This document shows positions 1 to 8,185 of a DNA stretch of 64,000 bases, piece by piece. This DNA comes from Shinella curvata. GTDB lineage: Bacteria; Pseudomonadota; Alphaproteobacteria; Rhizobiales; Rhizobiaceae. The notes under the pieces are model-generated. The model did no database searches. It saw only the letters and a program-made list of their open reading frames with translations, and was not told the DNA's origin. The translations under genes were made by a program, and so were the position numbers. Numbering within the stretch: the first letter of the stretch is position 1; every line of letters begins with the position of its first letter. Where the stretch lies: the NCBI RefSeq assembly GCF_022899935.1, contig NZ_JALJCJ010000001.1, positions 518,053-582,052 on the forward strand. The letters run 5' to 3'.

Positions 1-462
1 GTCGGGCAAAAACGCCCCTGCTGCCGGTCCGAACAGGGCGAGAGCCTGCTCCCGCGCCTGGGCCAGCACCAGCGTGTTCTCTGCATCGCCGGCCGGCTCC
101 GGCACGTCCCCCTGCTCGAATGCGTCCCGCAACCATTCGCCATAGAGAAACTCGACCCGCGCCGGAAATGGCAGGTCGGCAAGATCGCTCGCGAGGAACA
201 CCATCAGTTCCAGGCAGCGCGGCCCTGCGGGAAGCGCCGGATGGCGCCCCGAAATCCGCAGCAGCGCCGCCAGAAGGCTTATGCGCTCAAGGTCCGTCAT
301 CGCGCGTTTCACGACTGCGATCAGATCGATGTCGCTGTGCGGCCGCAGCCCGCCCGAGACTGCCGAACCGTGCAGATAGACGGCAAGCAGATCCTCGCGG
401 AAGAGATCGCGCAGGATCGCGACGACGGCCTCCGCCTGCCCTGCGCCGGCTACAGGCTGCAA
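1..462 (-). CDS. Aminoglycoside 3''-nucleotidyltransferase-like protein (partial)
   Basis: The 3' end of this gene lies beyond the left edge. The visible 154 residues resemble the ANT(3'') (AadA) family, which adenylylates streptomycin and spectinomycin. Near residues 35-50 they carry the nucleotidyltransferase signature HGSAVSGGLRPHSDIDL (GS followed by a D-x-D pair), then R-LE-MV and GEWLRD and GPAA segments typical of the C-terminal helical domain. No ATG is available: the frame opens at 522 and the only good start is TTG at 462, which overlaps the 3' end of the extensin-like gene by 13 bases. Chromosomal relatives in rhizobia are often of unproven resistance function, so drug resistance is an inference. 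Confidence 0.75.
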   Translation of the reverse strand, partial: MQPVAGAGQAEAVVAILRDLFREDLLAVYLHGSAVSGGLRPHSDIDLIAVVKRAMTDLERISLLAALLRISGRHPALPAGPRCLELMVFLASDLADLPFPARVEFLYGEWLRDAFEQGDVPEPAGDAENTLVLAQAREQALALFGPAAGAFLPD

Positions 463-1688
463 TGCCGGTAGCCGGATTTGCGGGCGCGCAGGTCGAAGTG
501 GAAGTGATCCTTGTGGTAGCGGTCACTGCCGGGACCGAGCACGGTGGAAAAGTACTTGCAGCTGTCGCTCCGCACGGACTTCAGCAGACCTTTTTCACGG
601 AAGGCGAAGAACCCCTTCTTCTCGATGGCGATCGCCTTGCCGTTCTTCAGCACGATCTTGCCGACGTCGATTGCGTTGCCCTTGGCGTGTTCCGACATCG
701 CCGCACCCTTCCGCGAATTCATGGTCCGGCAGGAATAGGATGACATCTGGTGGATGGCCGAAACGCCGGAGAGGTAGCGCGTGCGGCTGGAAGGCACGAG
801 CTCCTGCTTGACCCAGCGCGCGAAGGCCTCGGTGATCTGGCAGTTCACCTGGGCCGCCGGCTTGATCTGGATACCGCCGGAAAGACCGGACAGTTCCACC
901 GGCCAGGCGATGCCGCAGGAGCGCCCGCGGGAAATGCGCGGCACGTCACGGAACTTCACACCGAGCTTCAGCAGCCGCTGGCGGCAGGCCCTCTCCGAGG
1001 CGGGCATGCCGCCCATCGTCTCGGGCGTCTGCATGGGATTGTTGAGCCGCGGCAGGAAAGCGACCTGTTCCCCCTCCACCGCCTGGCGCTTGCGCATCGT
1101 GGCCTTGTCCGGCACGCCGAGATATCCGTCGCTTTCCGCCGCAGCGCCCAGTTCCATGCTGGCATCCGACATCGGGATGCTCTCAGGCTGACCGACCTGC
1201 CGGGGCGTATCCGATCCGATGTCGGCGACGACGACCTGCGTGGCGTTGCCCTCGGCGATCTCGCTCGCCTGCGCTTCCGCCAATCCTTCGACGCGTTCGA
1301 CACCCAGCCCCTCGTCCATGTTGATGCCCCCCTCGGGGACGCTTAGCACGCCGGAAGAGGCCTGAACGGGATCGGAAATCCCCATGGCCTCGTCGCTGTC
1401 GATCATCGGCAGGCGTTTCTGTTCGGTGACCGGCGCCATCATTGCCGTATCCATGTTTTCGGCGCCGCCCGAAGGTTCCGTGACGGGATAGACGCTCACG
1501 TCCTCACCCGTGCCGCCCATATCGGACGCGGGCGCCTGCGATACCTCTTCCATCGGCCTGATGGCGCTGACACCGCTGCCATCGATATCGTCAGGCGGGG
1601 TCAGGCCGCCCGAACAGGCGGCAAGCATCGCCGGTATCAGAAGCAGCCCGAACGGCCTGCGAAGACGAGAAACGAACGCAATACCCAT
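450..1688 (-). CDS. Extensin-like C-terminal domain lipoprotein
   Basis: A 412-residue predicted lipoprotein. The start is ATG at 1688 with GGAAG eight bases upstream; the open frame continues upstream but that part has no signal features. Residues 1-23 form a lipoprotein signal ending in a lipobox (AMLAAC). About 200 residues of acidic, Ser/Met/Gly-rich linker follow, then an extensin-like C-terminal domain (PF06904) from about residue 230 to the end, with the Cys-rich, HAKGNAIDVG and KDHFHFDLR segments of that family. These His and Asp residues resemble the metal site of D-Ala-D-Ala-peptidase-like folds, suggesting a cell-envelope role, but no function is established. The gene is single, with the nucleotidyltransferase-like gene running on from its 3' end. 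Confidence 0.85.
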   Translation of the reverse strand: MGIAFVSRLRRPFGLLLIPAMLAACSGGLTPPDDIDGSGVSAIRPMEEVSQAPASDMGGTGEDVSVYPVTEPSGGAENMDTAMMAPVTEQKRLPMIDSDEAMGISDPVQASSGVLSVPEGGINMDEGLGVERVEGLAEAQASEIAEGNATQVVVADIGSDTPRQVGQPESIPMSDASMELGAAAESDGYLGVPDKATMRKRQAVEGEQVAFLPRLNNPMQTPETMGGMPASERACRQRLLKLGVKFRDVPRISRGRSCGIAWPVELSGLSGGIQIKPAAQVNCQITEAFARWVKQELVPSSRTRYLSGVSAIHQMSSYSCRTMNSRKGAAMSEHAKGNAIDVGKIVLKNGKAIAIEKKGFFAFREKGLLKSVRSDSCKYFSTVLGPGSDRYHKDHFHFDLRARKSGYRHCSL

Positions 1689-1880
1689 AATCACTTCCGC
1701 CTGGCACCCGCCCCGCCCGATGCGGGGTCCGCGATGGCACATGTCTGTCCGGCGATGGTGCAGGCCGCTTTTGTCCGCATTCGGACGGCGCCGGCACGAA
1801 ACCGGGGCGCGGGACCATCCTCCCGCAATTCCACCGGATTTTCTCGCAACAGGGTAAAGGAACCGTTGTGTCATGAAACG

Positions 1881-1909
1881 AAAAACCCCGGCGCCGAGGG
1901 CGCCGGGGT
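1881..1909 (-). terminator. Rho-independent terminator of the chemoreceptor gene
   Basis: A perfect 11-bp stem (1885-1895 with 1899-1909) and 3-base loop lie 27 bases past the stop of the chemoreceptor gene and are followed on the minus strand by TTTTT. Confidence 0.9.
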
Positions 1910-1935
1910 GAGCTCTTCCGGAGATCGTCTTTTGT

Positions 1936-3756
1936 TTATGCAGCGCGGCGCCGGTGATCCGCCGCTCCGGCTGGCGAGAGCCGGAAGTTCCCGAGCAACG
2001 TTTTCAGCTGCTCGCTTTCCTGGGTCAGCGTCTGGCCGGCGGCGTTGGTTTCCTCCACCATCGCGGCATTCTGCTGGGTCATCTGGTCCATCTGGTTGAC
2101 GGCGGTGTTCACCTCGGCAAGCCCGGTCGCCTGCTCGCGGGCGGAGGTAGCGATCGACGTCACCTGATCGTTCACCTTGTTGACGAGCAGTTCGATCTCG
2201 GTGAGAGCATCGCCCGTCGAACGCACCAGCGCCACGCCGGTGCCAACTTCGGTGGCCGAATTGCTGATCAGCCCCTTGATCTCCTTCGCCGCATTGGCCG
2301 AACGCTGCGCCAGTTCGCGCACTTCCTGCGCCACGACCGCGAAGCCACGGCCCGCCTCGCCGGCGCGTGCGGCCTCGACGCCGGCATTGAGCGCCAGAAG
2401 GTTCGTCTGGAAGGCGATCTCGTCGATCACGCCGATGATCTGGCTGATACGGCTCGACGCATCCTCGATGCGGCTCATCGCGGCGACGGCATCGCGCACG
2501 ATCGTCCCGGAACGGCCGGTCGACTGCTTGGTCTCGGCCACCATGCGGCTCGCCTCGGCCGCCCGCTCGGAGGCATTGCGCACCGTCGCGGTGATCTCGT
2601 CGAGTGCGGCCGCGGTCTCCTCGAGCGAGGCCGCCTGCTGTTCCGTGCGGTGCGAAAGGTTGTTGGCTGCTTCCGCGATGCCGCCGGCGCTGCCGTGCAC
2701 GATCTCGGTCGAATGGGCGATGGCGTTGATGACGCTGGAAAGCGCATCGACGGCCCGGTTGAAATCATCGCGCAGCTTGGCATATTCCGGGGCGATCGAA
2801 CCGATGGAGACCGTGAGGTCGCCGTTGGCGAGGCGCTCCAGCGCACTGCCGACGACATGCATGGCGTCCGCCTGGCTTTCGCTGACCTGGCGCTGGCGGC
2901 GCTCGCCTTCCGAGCGCTCCTCATCGAGGCGCATCTGCTGTTCGCCTTCGCGCACCCGCAACTGGGCCCGCTCGGCCACGGACTGGCGCAGCACCGAAAC
3001 GACCTTCGCCATTTCGCCGATCTCATCCTTGCGCTCGGTCTCGGGCACGTCGCGTGATACATCCTCGTCGGCGATCGCCTGCATGGAGCCCTTGAGGCGC
3101 AGGATCGGACCGGTGACGCTCTTCACGATGCCATAGGCGGCAAGAATAATGGCGAGACCGCCGATGGCGAGGATGATCGCCATCTCGATGGCGTTGCTGC
3201 GGAACATCGCCGCAAGATCGTCGGCATAGACGCCCGTGCCGACGATCCAGCCCCAGGGCTCGAAACCGGCGACATGCGAATATTTCAGCACCGGCTCCTC
3301 GAAGCCCGGCTTCGGCCAGAGATAGTCCACGAATGCCTGCCCCGTCGGGCTGCCCTTCACCGCCTTCACGAATTCCGTGAAGATGTGCTTGCCGGTCGGA
3401 TCCGCCATGCCGGACTGGTCGGTACCGTCCAGCGCCGGCTTGATCGGATGCATCACGATCACGGCGTTCATGTCGTTGATCCAGAAGTAGCCGCTATCCT
3501 CGTAGCGCAATGCGCGCACGGCATCCTTGGCGCGGGTCTGCGCCTCTTCACGCGTCAGCGTGCCGGCCGTTTCCAGCGCATGATAATGCTTGAAAAGCGT
3601 CAGCATGCTCTCGTCCATCGCCGCAAGCTTCGACTTGCGCTCGGTAACCATCGCGTCCTGATAGTGATAAAGGCTGTAGACGAGCGCGGCCGCGAAAATG
3701 GTCAGGGCAAGACCGACAAGCAACGACAGACGCGTGGATATCCTGAAATTCTTCAC
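1936..3756 (-). CDS. Methyl-accepting chemotaxis protein with a Cache sensor
   Basis: A 606-residue chemoreceptor of the inner membrane. It starts at GTG (3756), six bases after AGGAG. Transmembrane segment 1 spans about residues 10-30 and a single periplasmic Cache-type domain about 35-185, including a GYFWINDM segment and a WGWIVGTGVYADD end typical of this sensor. Transmembrane segment 2 is at about 190-212, followed by HAMP. The cytoplasmic signalling domain covers about 390-590 and has the conserved hairpin tip EIAFQTNLLALNAGVEAARA. The C-terminus (RRRAA) lacks an NWETF-like CheR tether. No che genes are nearby, so it is an orphan receptor. The ligand is unknown; single Cache domains of this type often bind small organic acids. 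Confidence 0.95.
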   Translation of the reverse strand: MKNFRISTRLSLLVGLALTIFAAALVYSLYHYQDAMVTERKSKLAAMDESMLTLFKHYHALETAGTLTREEAQTRAKDAVRALRYEDSGYFWINDMNAVIVMHPIKPALDGTDQSGMADPTGKHIFTEFVKAVKGSPTGQAFVDYLWPKPGFEEPVLKYSHVAGFEPWGWIVGTGVYADDLAAMFRSNAIEMAIILAIGGLAIILAAYGIVKSVTGPILRLKGSMQAIADEDVSRDVPETERKDEIGEMAKVVSVLRQSVAERAQLRVREGEQQMRLDEERSEGERRQRQVSESQADAMHVVGSALERLANGDLTVSIGSIAPEYAKLRDDFNRAVDALSSVINAIAHSTEIVHGSAGGIAEAANNLSHRTEQQAASLEETAAALDEITATVRNASERAAEASRMVAETKQSTGRSGTIVRDAVAAMSRIEDASSRISQIIGVIDEIAFQTNLLALNAGVEAARAGEAGRGFAVVAQEVRELAQRSANAAKEIKGLISNSATEVGTGVALVRSTGDALTEIELLVNKVNDQVTSIATSAREQATGLAEVNTAVNQMDQMTQQNAAMVEETNAAGQTLTQESEQLKTLLGNFRLSPAGAADHRRRAA

Positions 3757-3950
3757 CTGGCTCTCCTCAGCTCGGACGCACTGCGTCCAATGCCCGAAGG
3801 TCCGGGAAACCCCTTAAAATCGTCTAAAATTGCAATCATCAATTTTTAGAGCGTGTGCATGTTCGAAAATGCCGATCGCCTGCGCTGCGCCTCCCTCTTT
3901 CTCCCTCGCCCGCATTGGGCTAGACCGAAAGAAAGATGGAGAGGACCCGC

Positions 3951-4337
3951 ATGACCGACACCAGGATGCCGAACGGCCAGCTCACCCTTCGCACGCTCGC
4001 CATGCCGGGTGACGCCAATGCCGCCGGGGATATCTTCGGCGGCTGGGTCATGGCGCAGATGGACTTGGCCTCCGGCATTCGCGCCGCCGAGCGCGCCCGT
4101 GGCCGTGTGGTGACGGCAGCCGTCAAGGAGATGGCCTTCGAACTGCCGGTGAAGATCGGCGACACGCTCAGCATCTATACGGACATCGCGCGCGTTGGGC
4201 GTACCTCGATCACGCTCAGCGTCGAAGCCTGGGCGCAACGCTATCTCACGACGACGCTGGAAAAGGTGACGGGCGCCACATTCATCATGGTCGCGCTCGA
4301 TCAGAGCGGCCAGCCCACACCCGTCCCGGTGGACTGA
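3951..4337 (+). CDS. yciA: YciA-type acyl-CoA thioesterase
   Basis: A 128-residue cytoplasmic HotDog-fold thioesterase that hydrolyses acyl-CoA to free acid and CoA. The start at 3951 is chosen over an in-frame ATG 15 bases upstream because GGAGAGGA lies just before it. The family motif is present: GDANAAGDIFGGWVMAQMD, with the catalytic Asp in the GDIFGG turn, followed by the VVTAAVKEM strand. The length is normal. It is 17 bases upstream of a small membrane protein on the same strand, with which it may be cotranscribed. Confidence 0.92.
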   Translation: MTDTRMPNGQLTLRTLAMPGDANAAGDIFGGWVMAQMDLASGIRAAERARGRVVTAAVKEMAFELPVKIGDTLSIYTDIARVGRTSITLSVEAWAQRYLTTTLEKVTGATFIMVALDQSGQPTPVPVD

Positions 4338-4354
4338 ACGCGAGGACGCCCGCG

Positions 4355-4945
4355 ATGGAGCATGCTACTCCGGATCCAGCGCTGTTCAGCCATGTACGCG
4401 TCGTCATCGGCATGGTGGTCAGTCTCAGCATTGCCCGCATCCTGACGGGCATCGCGCTTCTCGTGCAGCATCCCGGCAAGGTGAAGCCCTACCCGGTTCA
4501 TCTGGCATGGGCAGGTTTCCTCCTGCTGTTCCTGCTGCATTTCTGGTGGTGGGAGTTCCGCCTGCAGGCGCTGACCACGATCGGCTTCGGCGTCTATCTC
4601 TTCCTGATCAGCTATTGCTGCCTGTTCTTCCTGCTCGCCGTGCTGCTCTTCCCGACGGTCCTCGACGACTATTCCGGCTACGAGGACTATTTCTATTCCC
4701 GCCGCAAATGGTTCTTCGGCGTCTTCGCGCTGGTCTTCGCCGTCGATCTGCTCGACACCGCCCTGAAGGGCGAAGCCTATTTCGGGTCCTTCGGCTACGA
4801 ATACCCCCTGCGCAATGCCGTCTTCATCGTGCTGTGCCTCACCGCCGCCTGGACAGCCAGCCGCCGCTACCACACCACCTTCGTGACATTGGGCATCCTC
4901 TACCAGCTCAGCTGGATCTTTCGCGCATTCGACATGCTGGAGTAA
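4355..4945 (+). CDS. Hypothetical multi-pass membrane protein
   Basis: A 196-residue protein that I do not recognise. It has five or six hydrophobic segments (about residues 15-37, 48-66, 72-98, 117-136, 150-166 and 172-190) rich in Trp, Tyr and Phe, including LLHFWWWEFR and a Tyr-rich loop after the third segment. It follows yciA by 17 bases and ends immediately next to the stop of the convergent DUF1501 gene. No catalytic motif is visible. It is predicted to be an inner-membrane protein. Confidence 0.7.
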   Translation: MEHATPDPALFSHVRVVIGMVVSLSIARILTGIALLVQHPGKVKPYPVHLAWAGFLLLFLLHFWWWEFRLQALTTIGFGVYLFLISYCCLFFLLAVLLFPTVLDDYSGYEDYFYSRRKWFFGVFALVFAVDLLDTALKGEAYFGSFGYEYPLRNAVFIVLCLTAAWTASRRYHTTFVTLGILYQLSWIFRAFDMLE

Positions 4946-6118
4946 TCAGCCGCGCAGATAGGCGACCCGCTTGTCGAAGCCTAGTCCCGGAAAGACAGAG
5001 GTTTCGAGGTCATGCGCCGACAAGCCGAACTGCTGGTGCAGCATCGAGGCCGCCAGTTGCCGCAGATCCGTCGTCGGACGCAGGTCGCGGCCTTCGAGCA
5101 GGTCGTTCTCGGCAAGCGAGGGCCAGTCGCGATAGATTTTTCCGCCCGCCACCGCACCGCCGGCGAGAATGGCGACGCCCCCCGTGCCATGATCGGTGCC
5201 CTCAGAGCCGTTTTCCCGTGCCGTGCGGCCGAACTCGGTAACGGCAAGTATTGCCGTCTTGCGCCAGACAGCCGGAGACAGCTTTTCCTTCAGCGTGGAA
5301 ATGGCCGTCACGAGATCCTTGACCGGTTTTGAGAAGAGTTTCGCCTGGTTGACATGCGTGTCCCATCCGTTGATGGAAAAATTCGCGATGCGGTGATCGG
5401 CGGAGAGCATGCCGGCCGCCAGTTCCGCGACAGCGCGGACGCCGGCGCTGCGCTTTTCCTCCTCCGCACGGATCCGGTCGGAAAACATATCCGTCTCCGT
5501 CGCTTCGCGGAGCGCCATCGCAAAATCGGGATCGTTCCGGTAAAGCCGGACGAAGAAAGCCTGCTCGTCCTCCGTGAAGGCGAGATCAGCGCGCGTCGAC
5601 CAGACATCGACCTGGCTTTTCCCCGAAAGGATCAACTCCGCCGTCGTGGTGACGTCGATCGCCCGCCGGTCGGCGGGCCGCGGAATGCCGGCAATCGCGC
5701 GGTTGAGCCAGCCGGTGCGCTCCGCCTTTACCCCCGCCCCGCCGCTCTCCAGCATGTCCTGCCCGTCGAAATGGCTGCGCGCGTCGCGATAGGGTGTCGA
5801 GATGGCGTGCACGAAACCGAGTTCGCCCGCCTTCCAGAGCGGCAGCAGATCCTTTGCCATCGGATGCAGGCCGAAGAAGCCGTCCAGATCGATGAGCCCG
5901 TCGTCGACCCCGAGCGCGAGTATCGGCCGCAGCAGCCGAAGCGCCGGATCACCGTAGGGCTGCACCAGCGCCAATCCATCCATCGCCCCGCGCAGGACGA
6001 TCGTCACCAGCCGGTTCTCGCCCGGCATGGCGGCGAAGCTGACGGGCGTCACCAGCGGCGACGCGGCAAGGCAGCATGCTCCGGCAAGGAAGGCTCGGCG
6101 GTTGATCTCGCTCGTCAT
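4946..6118 (-). CDS. DUF1501 protein with a Tat signal
   Basis: A 390-residue protein of the DUF1501 family, related to the alkaline phosphatase/sulfatase fold. The N-terminus has a twin-arginine signal (NRRAFLAGACCLAASP, about residues 6-21), so it is likely exported folded to the periplasm. VTIVLRGAMDGL, SHFDGQDMLE, NGWDTHVNQ and VTEFGRTARENGSEGTDHG match the conserved blocks of the family. The start at 6118 has AGGAG six bases upstream. It lies 9 bases downstream of the DUF1800 gene, the usual partner. No biochemical function is established for the pair. Confidence 0.9.
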   Translation of the reverse strand: MTSEINRRAFLAGACCLAASPLVTPVSFAAMPGENRLVTIVLRGAMDGLALVQPYGDPALRLLRPILALGVDDGLIDLDGFFGLHPMAKDLLPLWKAGELGFVHAISTPYRDARSHFDGQDMLESGGAGVKAERTGWLNRAIAGIPRPADRRAIDVTTTAELILSGKSQVDVWSTRADLAFTEDEQAFFVRLYRNDPDFAMALREATETDMFSDRIRAEEEKRSAGVRAVAELAAGMLSADHRIANFSINGWDTHVNQAKLFSKPVKDLVTAISTLKEKLSPAVWRKTAILAVTEFGRTARENGSEGTDHGTGGVAILAGGAVAGGKIYRDWPSLAENDLLEGRDLRPTTDLRQLAASMLHQQFGLSAHDLETSVFPGLGFDKRVAYLRG

Positions 6119-6127
6119 CGTCCGCTC

Positions 6128-7597
6128 CTAACGCCTGTTGAATTCCGGTGACGCCAGCACCATCGCCATCGCCACCGCACGGTTGGGCGCGCGCGCGACG
6201 GTCTCGATCGTATCGGCCCGCGCCGCATCCGCCATCGCCGTTTGCAGGAAGGCGCGCGGATCGGCATCGCCGCCGAAGCGCGCCACGAGCCGCCGCGCCC
6301 AGGCGATACGCTCGGTCAGTTGGCTGGCCGTAATCCAGGTGGAAAGGCCCTCCTCCCATCCCGCCGGGCTCGGCGCCTGCCAGATCGGCTGTCCGAGCTG
6401 AGTGATCGCGCCGACCGAAAGCGGGTTGGCGCCGAGCGCCGCATTTCCCTTCGACGTTATCATCGAAACATCCGCAAGCTCCGCGGCATCCCACACGGAT
6501 CGCCAGCCCGCCTTTTTATTGATCCCGGGCTCGAGCGCGTCAGCCGGAACATTCAGCGCACGCAGCCCCGCAACCACAAAGTCGAAGGGCTGTCGCGCCT
6601 TGCGGCCCTCCTCTTCCCAACTGCGCGGATGCTCCAGCATCGCCCTGTAGACGGCGAGGAGTTCTCCGTCATGGCGCTGCCAGGCCTCAACCATGGCATC
6701 CACCACCGGCTGCGGCGGGTCGTCGGAAATGAAATGCACCACGAGCTTGCGGCAGATGTGCCGACGTGTCTCCTCCCGCGCAGCAAGATCGTCGATCAGC
6801 GCATGGACCTGCCGGATGTTCCGCGACCGGCCGCCATACGTCCGGCCGAGCACGCGATAGACGCCGGTTTCGGAGGCCTTCGGGCGAAATTCGGTCTTGA
6901 AGGCCGGCGAGCGAAACCAGAGGCCGGTCAGGACGAAGGCCGCCTCGCGCACGTCCTGCTGGCTGTATCCGCTGCCCGCCCCCATCGTATGCAGCTCGAT
7001 GAGCTCGCGCGCCAGATTCTCGTTCACCCCACGCCCTGCCTTGAGCCCCACCGGAGACGTCGGCCCGACGGACCGGGTCTGGTCGAGGTAGTCCAGCATG
7101 GCCGGATGCAATGCGGATGCTTTCACCAGATCGGCGAAGCGGCCCGCCAGGTTCGGCCGTATCGCCTCGGCTTCATGCATCGCCGCCAGGATACGGACGG
7201 CACTGCTCTTGAGAACATTGACCGAGAAATGATCGCTCCAGAAACAGGAGAGCCGTTCGAAAAAACCATAGGGGGAGAAGACGGCCTGCTGAACCTTCAG
7301 GTGCCGGTCGCGCTGCAACGCATTGGAGAGCGTGATGGCGTACGGGTTGATCCGGCGCTCCCCCACCACCTCCAGCATGTTGCTGTCGCGCGCCTTCGTG
7401 TAGGCGCGCTGGACATCGCGATAGGCGGGAAAACGGGCGCGGCGTCCCTCGATGCCTTCGTGGGGAAAAAGACAGGGCGCGCGACTGCCCCGCTCCACCC
7501 CCGCGATCAGGGCATCGACGTTTTCGGGCGGCGTTTCGCCCGGCCGACGGCCGTAGCCGAACCGTATCGATGCCATGGTAGCGAAGGTTGTCGTCAC
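6128..7597 (-). CDS. DUF1800 family protein
   Basis: A 489-residue DUF1800 protein, mostly alpha-helical. It has the family segments near the N-terminus (RFGYGRRPGE), in the middle (FWSDHFSVN and NENLARELIELHTMG) and GSGYSQQDVREAAFVLTGLW. The start is GTG at 7597 with GAGG five bases upstream; an in-frame ATG at 7576 is an alternative. It is the first gene of a two-gene operon with the DUF1501 gene. Unlike its partner it shows no signal peptide, so it would be cytoplasmic or exported only in complex. Confidence 0.88.
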   Translation of the reverse strand: MTTTFATMASIRFGYGRRPGETPPENVDALIAGVERGSRAPCLFPHEGIEGRRARFPAYRDVQRAYTKARDSNMLEVVGERRINPYAITLSNALQRDRHLKVQQAVFSPYGFFERLSCFWSDHFSVNVLKSSAVRILAAMHEAEAIRPNLAGRFADLVKASALHPAMLDYLDQTRSVGPTSPVGLKAGRGVNENLARELIELHTMGAGSGYSQQDVREAAFVLTGLWFRSPAFKTEFRPKASETGVYRVLGRTYGGRSRNIRQVHALIDDLAAREETRRHICRKLVVHFISDDPPQPVVDAMVEAWQRHDGELLAVYRAMLEHPRSWEEEGRKARQPFDFVVAGLRALNVPADALEPGINKKAGWRSVWDAAELADVSMITSKGNAALGANPLSVGAITQLGQPIWQAPSPAGWEEGLSTWITASQLTERIAWARRLVARFGGDADPRAFLQTAMADAARADTIETVARAPNRAVAMAMVLASPEFNRR

Positions 7598-7660
7598 GCG
7601 CGCCTCATCCGTTCCCCGCCCATGCTCGTGTCCGAATGCGACTATTTTGGGAAAGCGCGA

Positions 7661-8014
7661 TCAGCCCTTGAACACGAAGGCCGCACCGGCAGCGATCAGC
7701 ATGAAGCCGATGGCGTGGTTCCAGGTGAGGCTTTCCTTCAGCCAGAAGACGGAGAAGCCGGCGAAGACCAGGAGGGTGATGACTTCCTGGATGGTCTTCA
7801 GCTGCGCTGCCGAATAGACCTCGTGGCCGATGCGATTGGCCGGCACGGCCAGGCAATATTCGAAGAAGGCGATGCCCCAGCTTGCCAGGATCGCGATAAA
7901 AAGCGGCGCCGACTTGAATTTCAGGTGCCCGTACCAGGCGAAGGTCATGAAGACGTTGGACAGGCAAAGCAGCACGATCGGCCAGACGGCCGCGGGATTG
8001 AGGCTGAAGGGCAT
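7661..8014 (-). CDS. DMT-superfamily small membrane protein (DUF486)
   Basis: A 117-residue integral membrane protein with four predicted helices, matching DUF486 (DMT_6), distant relatives of the EamA/SMR drug-metabolite transporters. TFAWYGHLKFK, the SWGIAFFEYCLAVPANRIG segment and the C-terminal AIGFMLIAAGAAFVFKG are characteristic. The ATG at 8014 is preferred because AGGA lies seven bases upstream; 21 further upstream residues are open but unlikely. The substrate is unknown. It lies 63 bases downstream of the DUF1800 start, on the same strand. Confidence 0.85.
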   Translation of the reverse strand: MPFSLNPAAVWPIVLLCLSNVFMTFAWYGHLKFKSAPLFIAILASWGIAFFEYCLAVPANRIGHEVYSAAQLKTIQEVITLLVFAGFSVFWLKESLTWNHAIGFMLIAAGAAFVFKG

Positions 8015-8185
8015 AAGCGAATCCTGATGTTTGATGGAAGGTCCGGCTCGCAATATCCGAGCTGTTGCAATCGTCAAGGCCGGCCGGCCATGGATTCTCG
8101 CGATCCCCCATTAAGACAATCTTATGCCCGCCCCCACACGATCCGCCACACGCCACAACGGCGATTCCTTCAGGCCGGGAAGAAC

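Noticed and set aside
6242-8185. N-terminal 648 codons joined to the GGDEF-EAL frame
   Set aside because: This part is antisense to the DUF1800 and DUF486 genes. A good ribosome site and membrane domain start at 8186.
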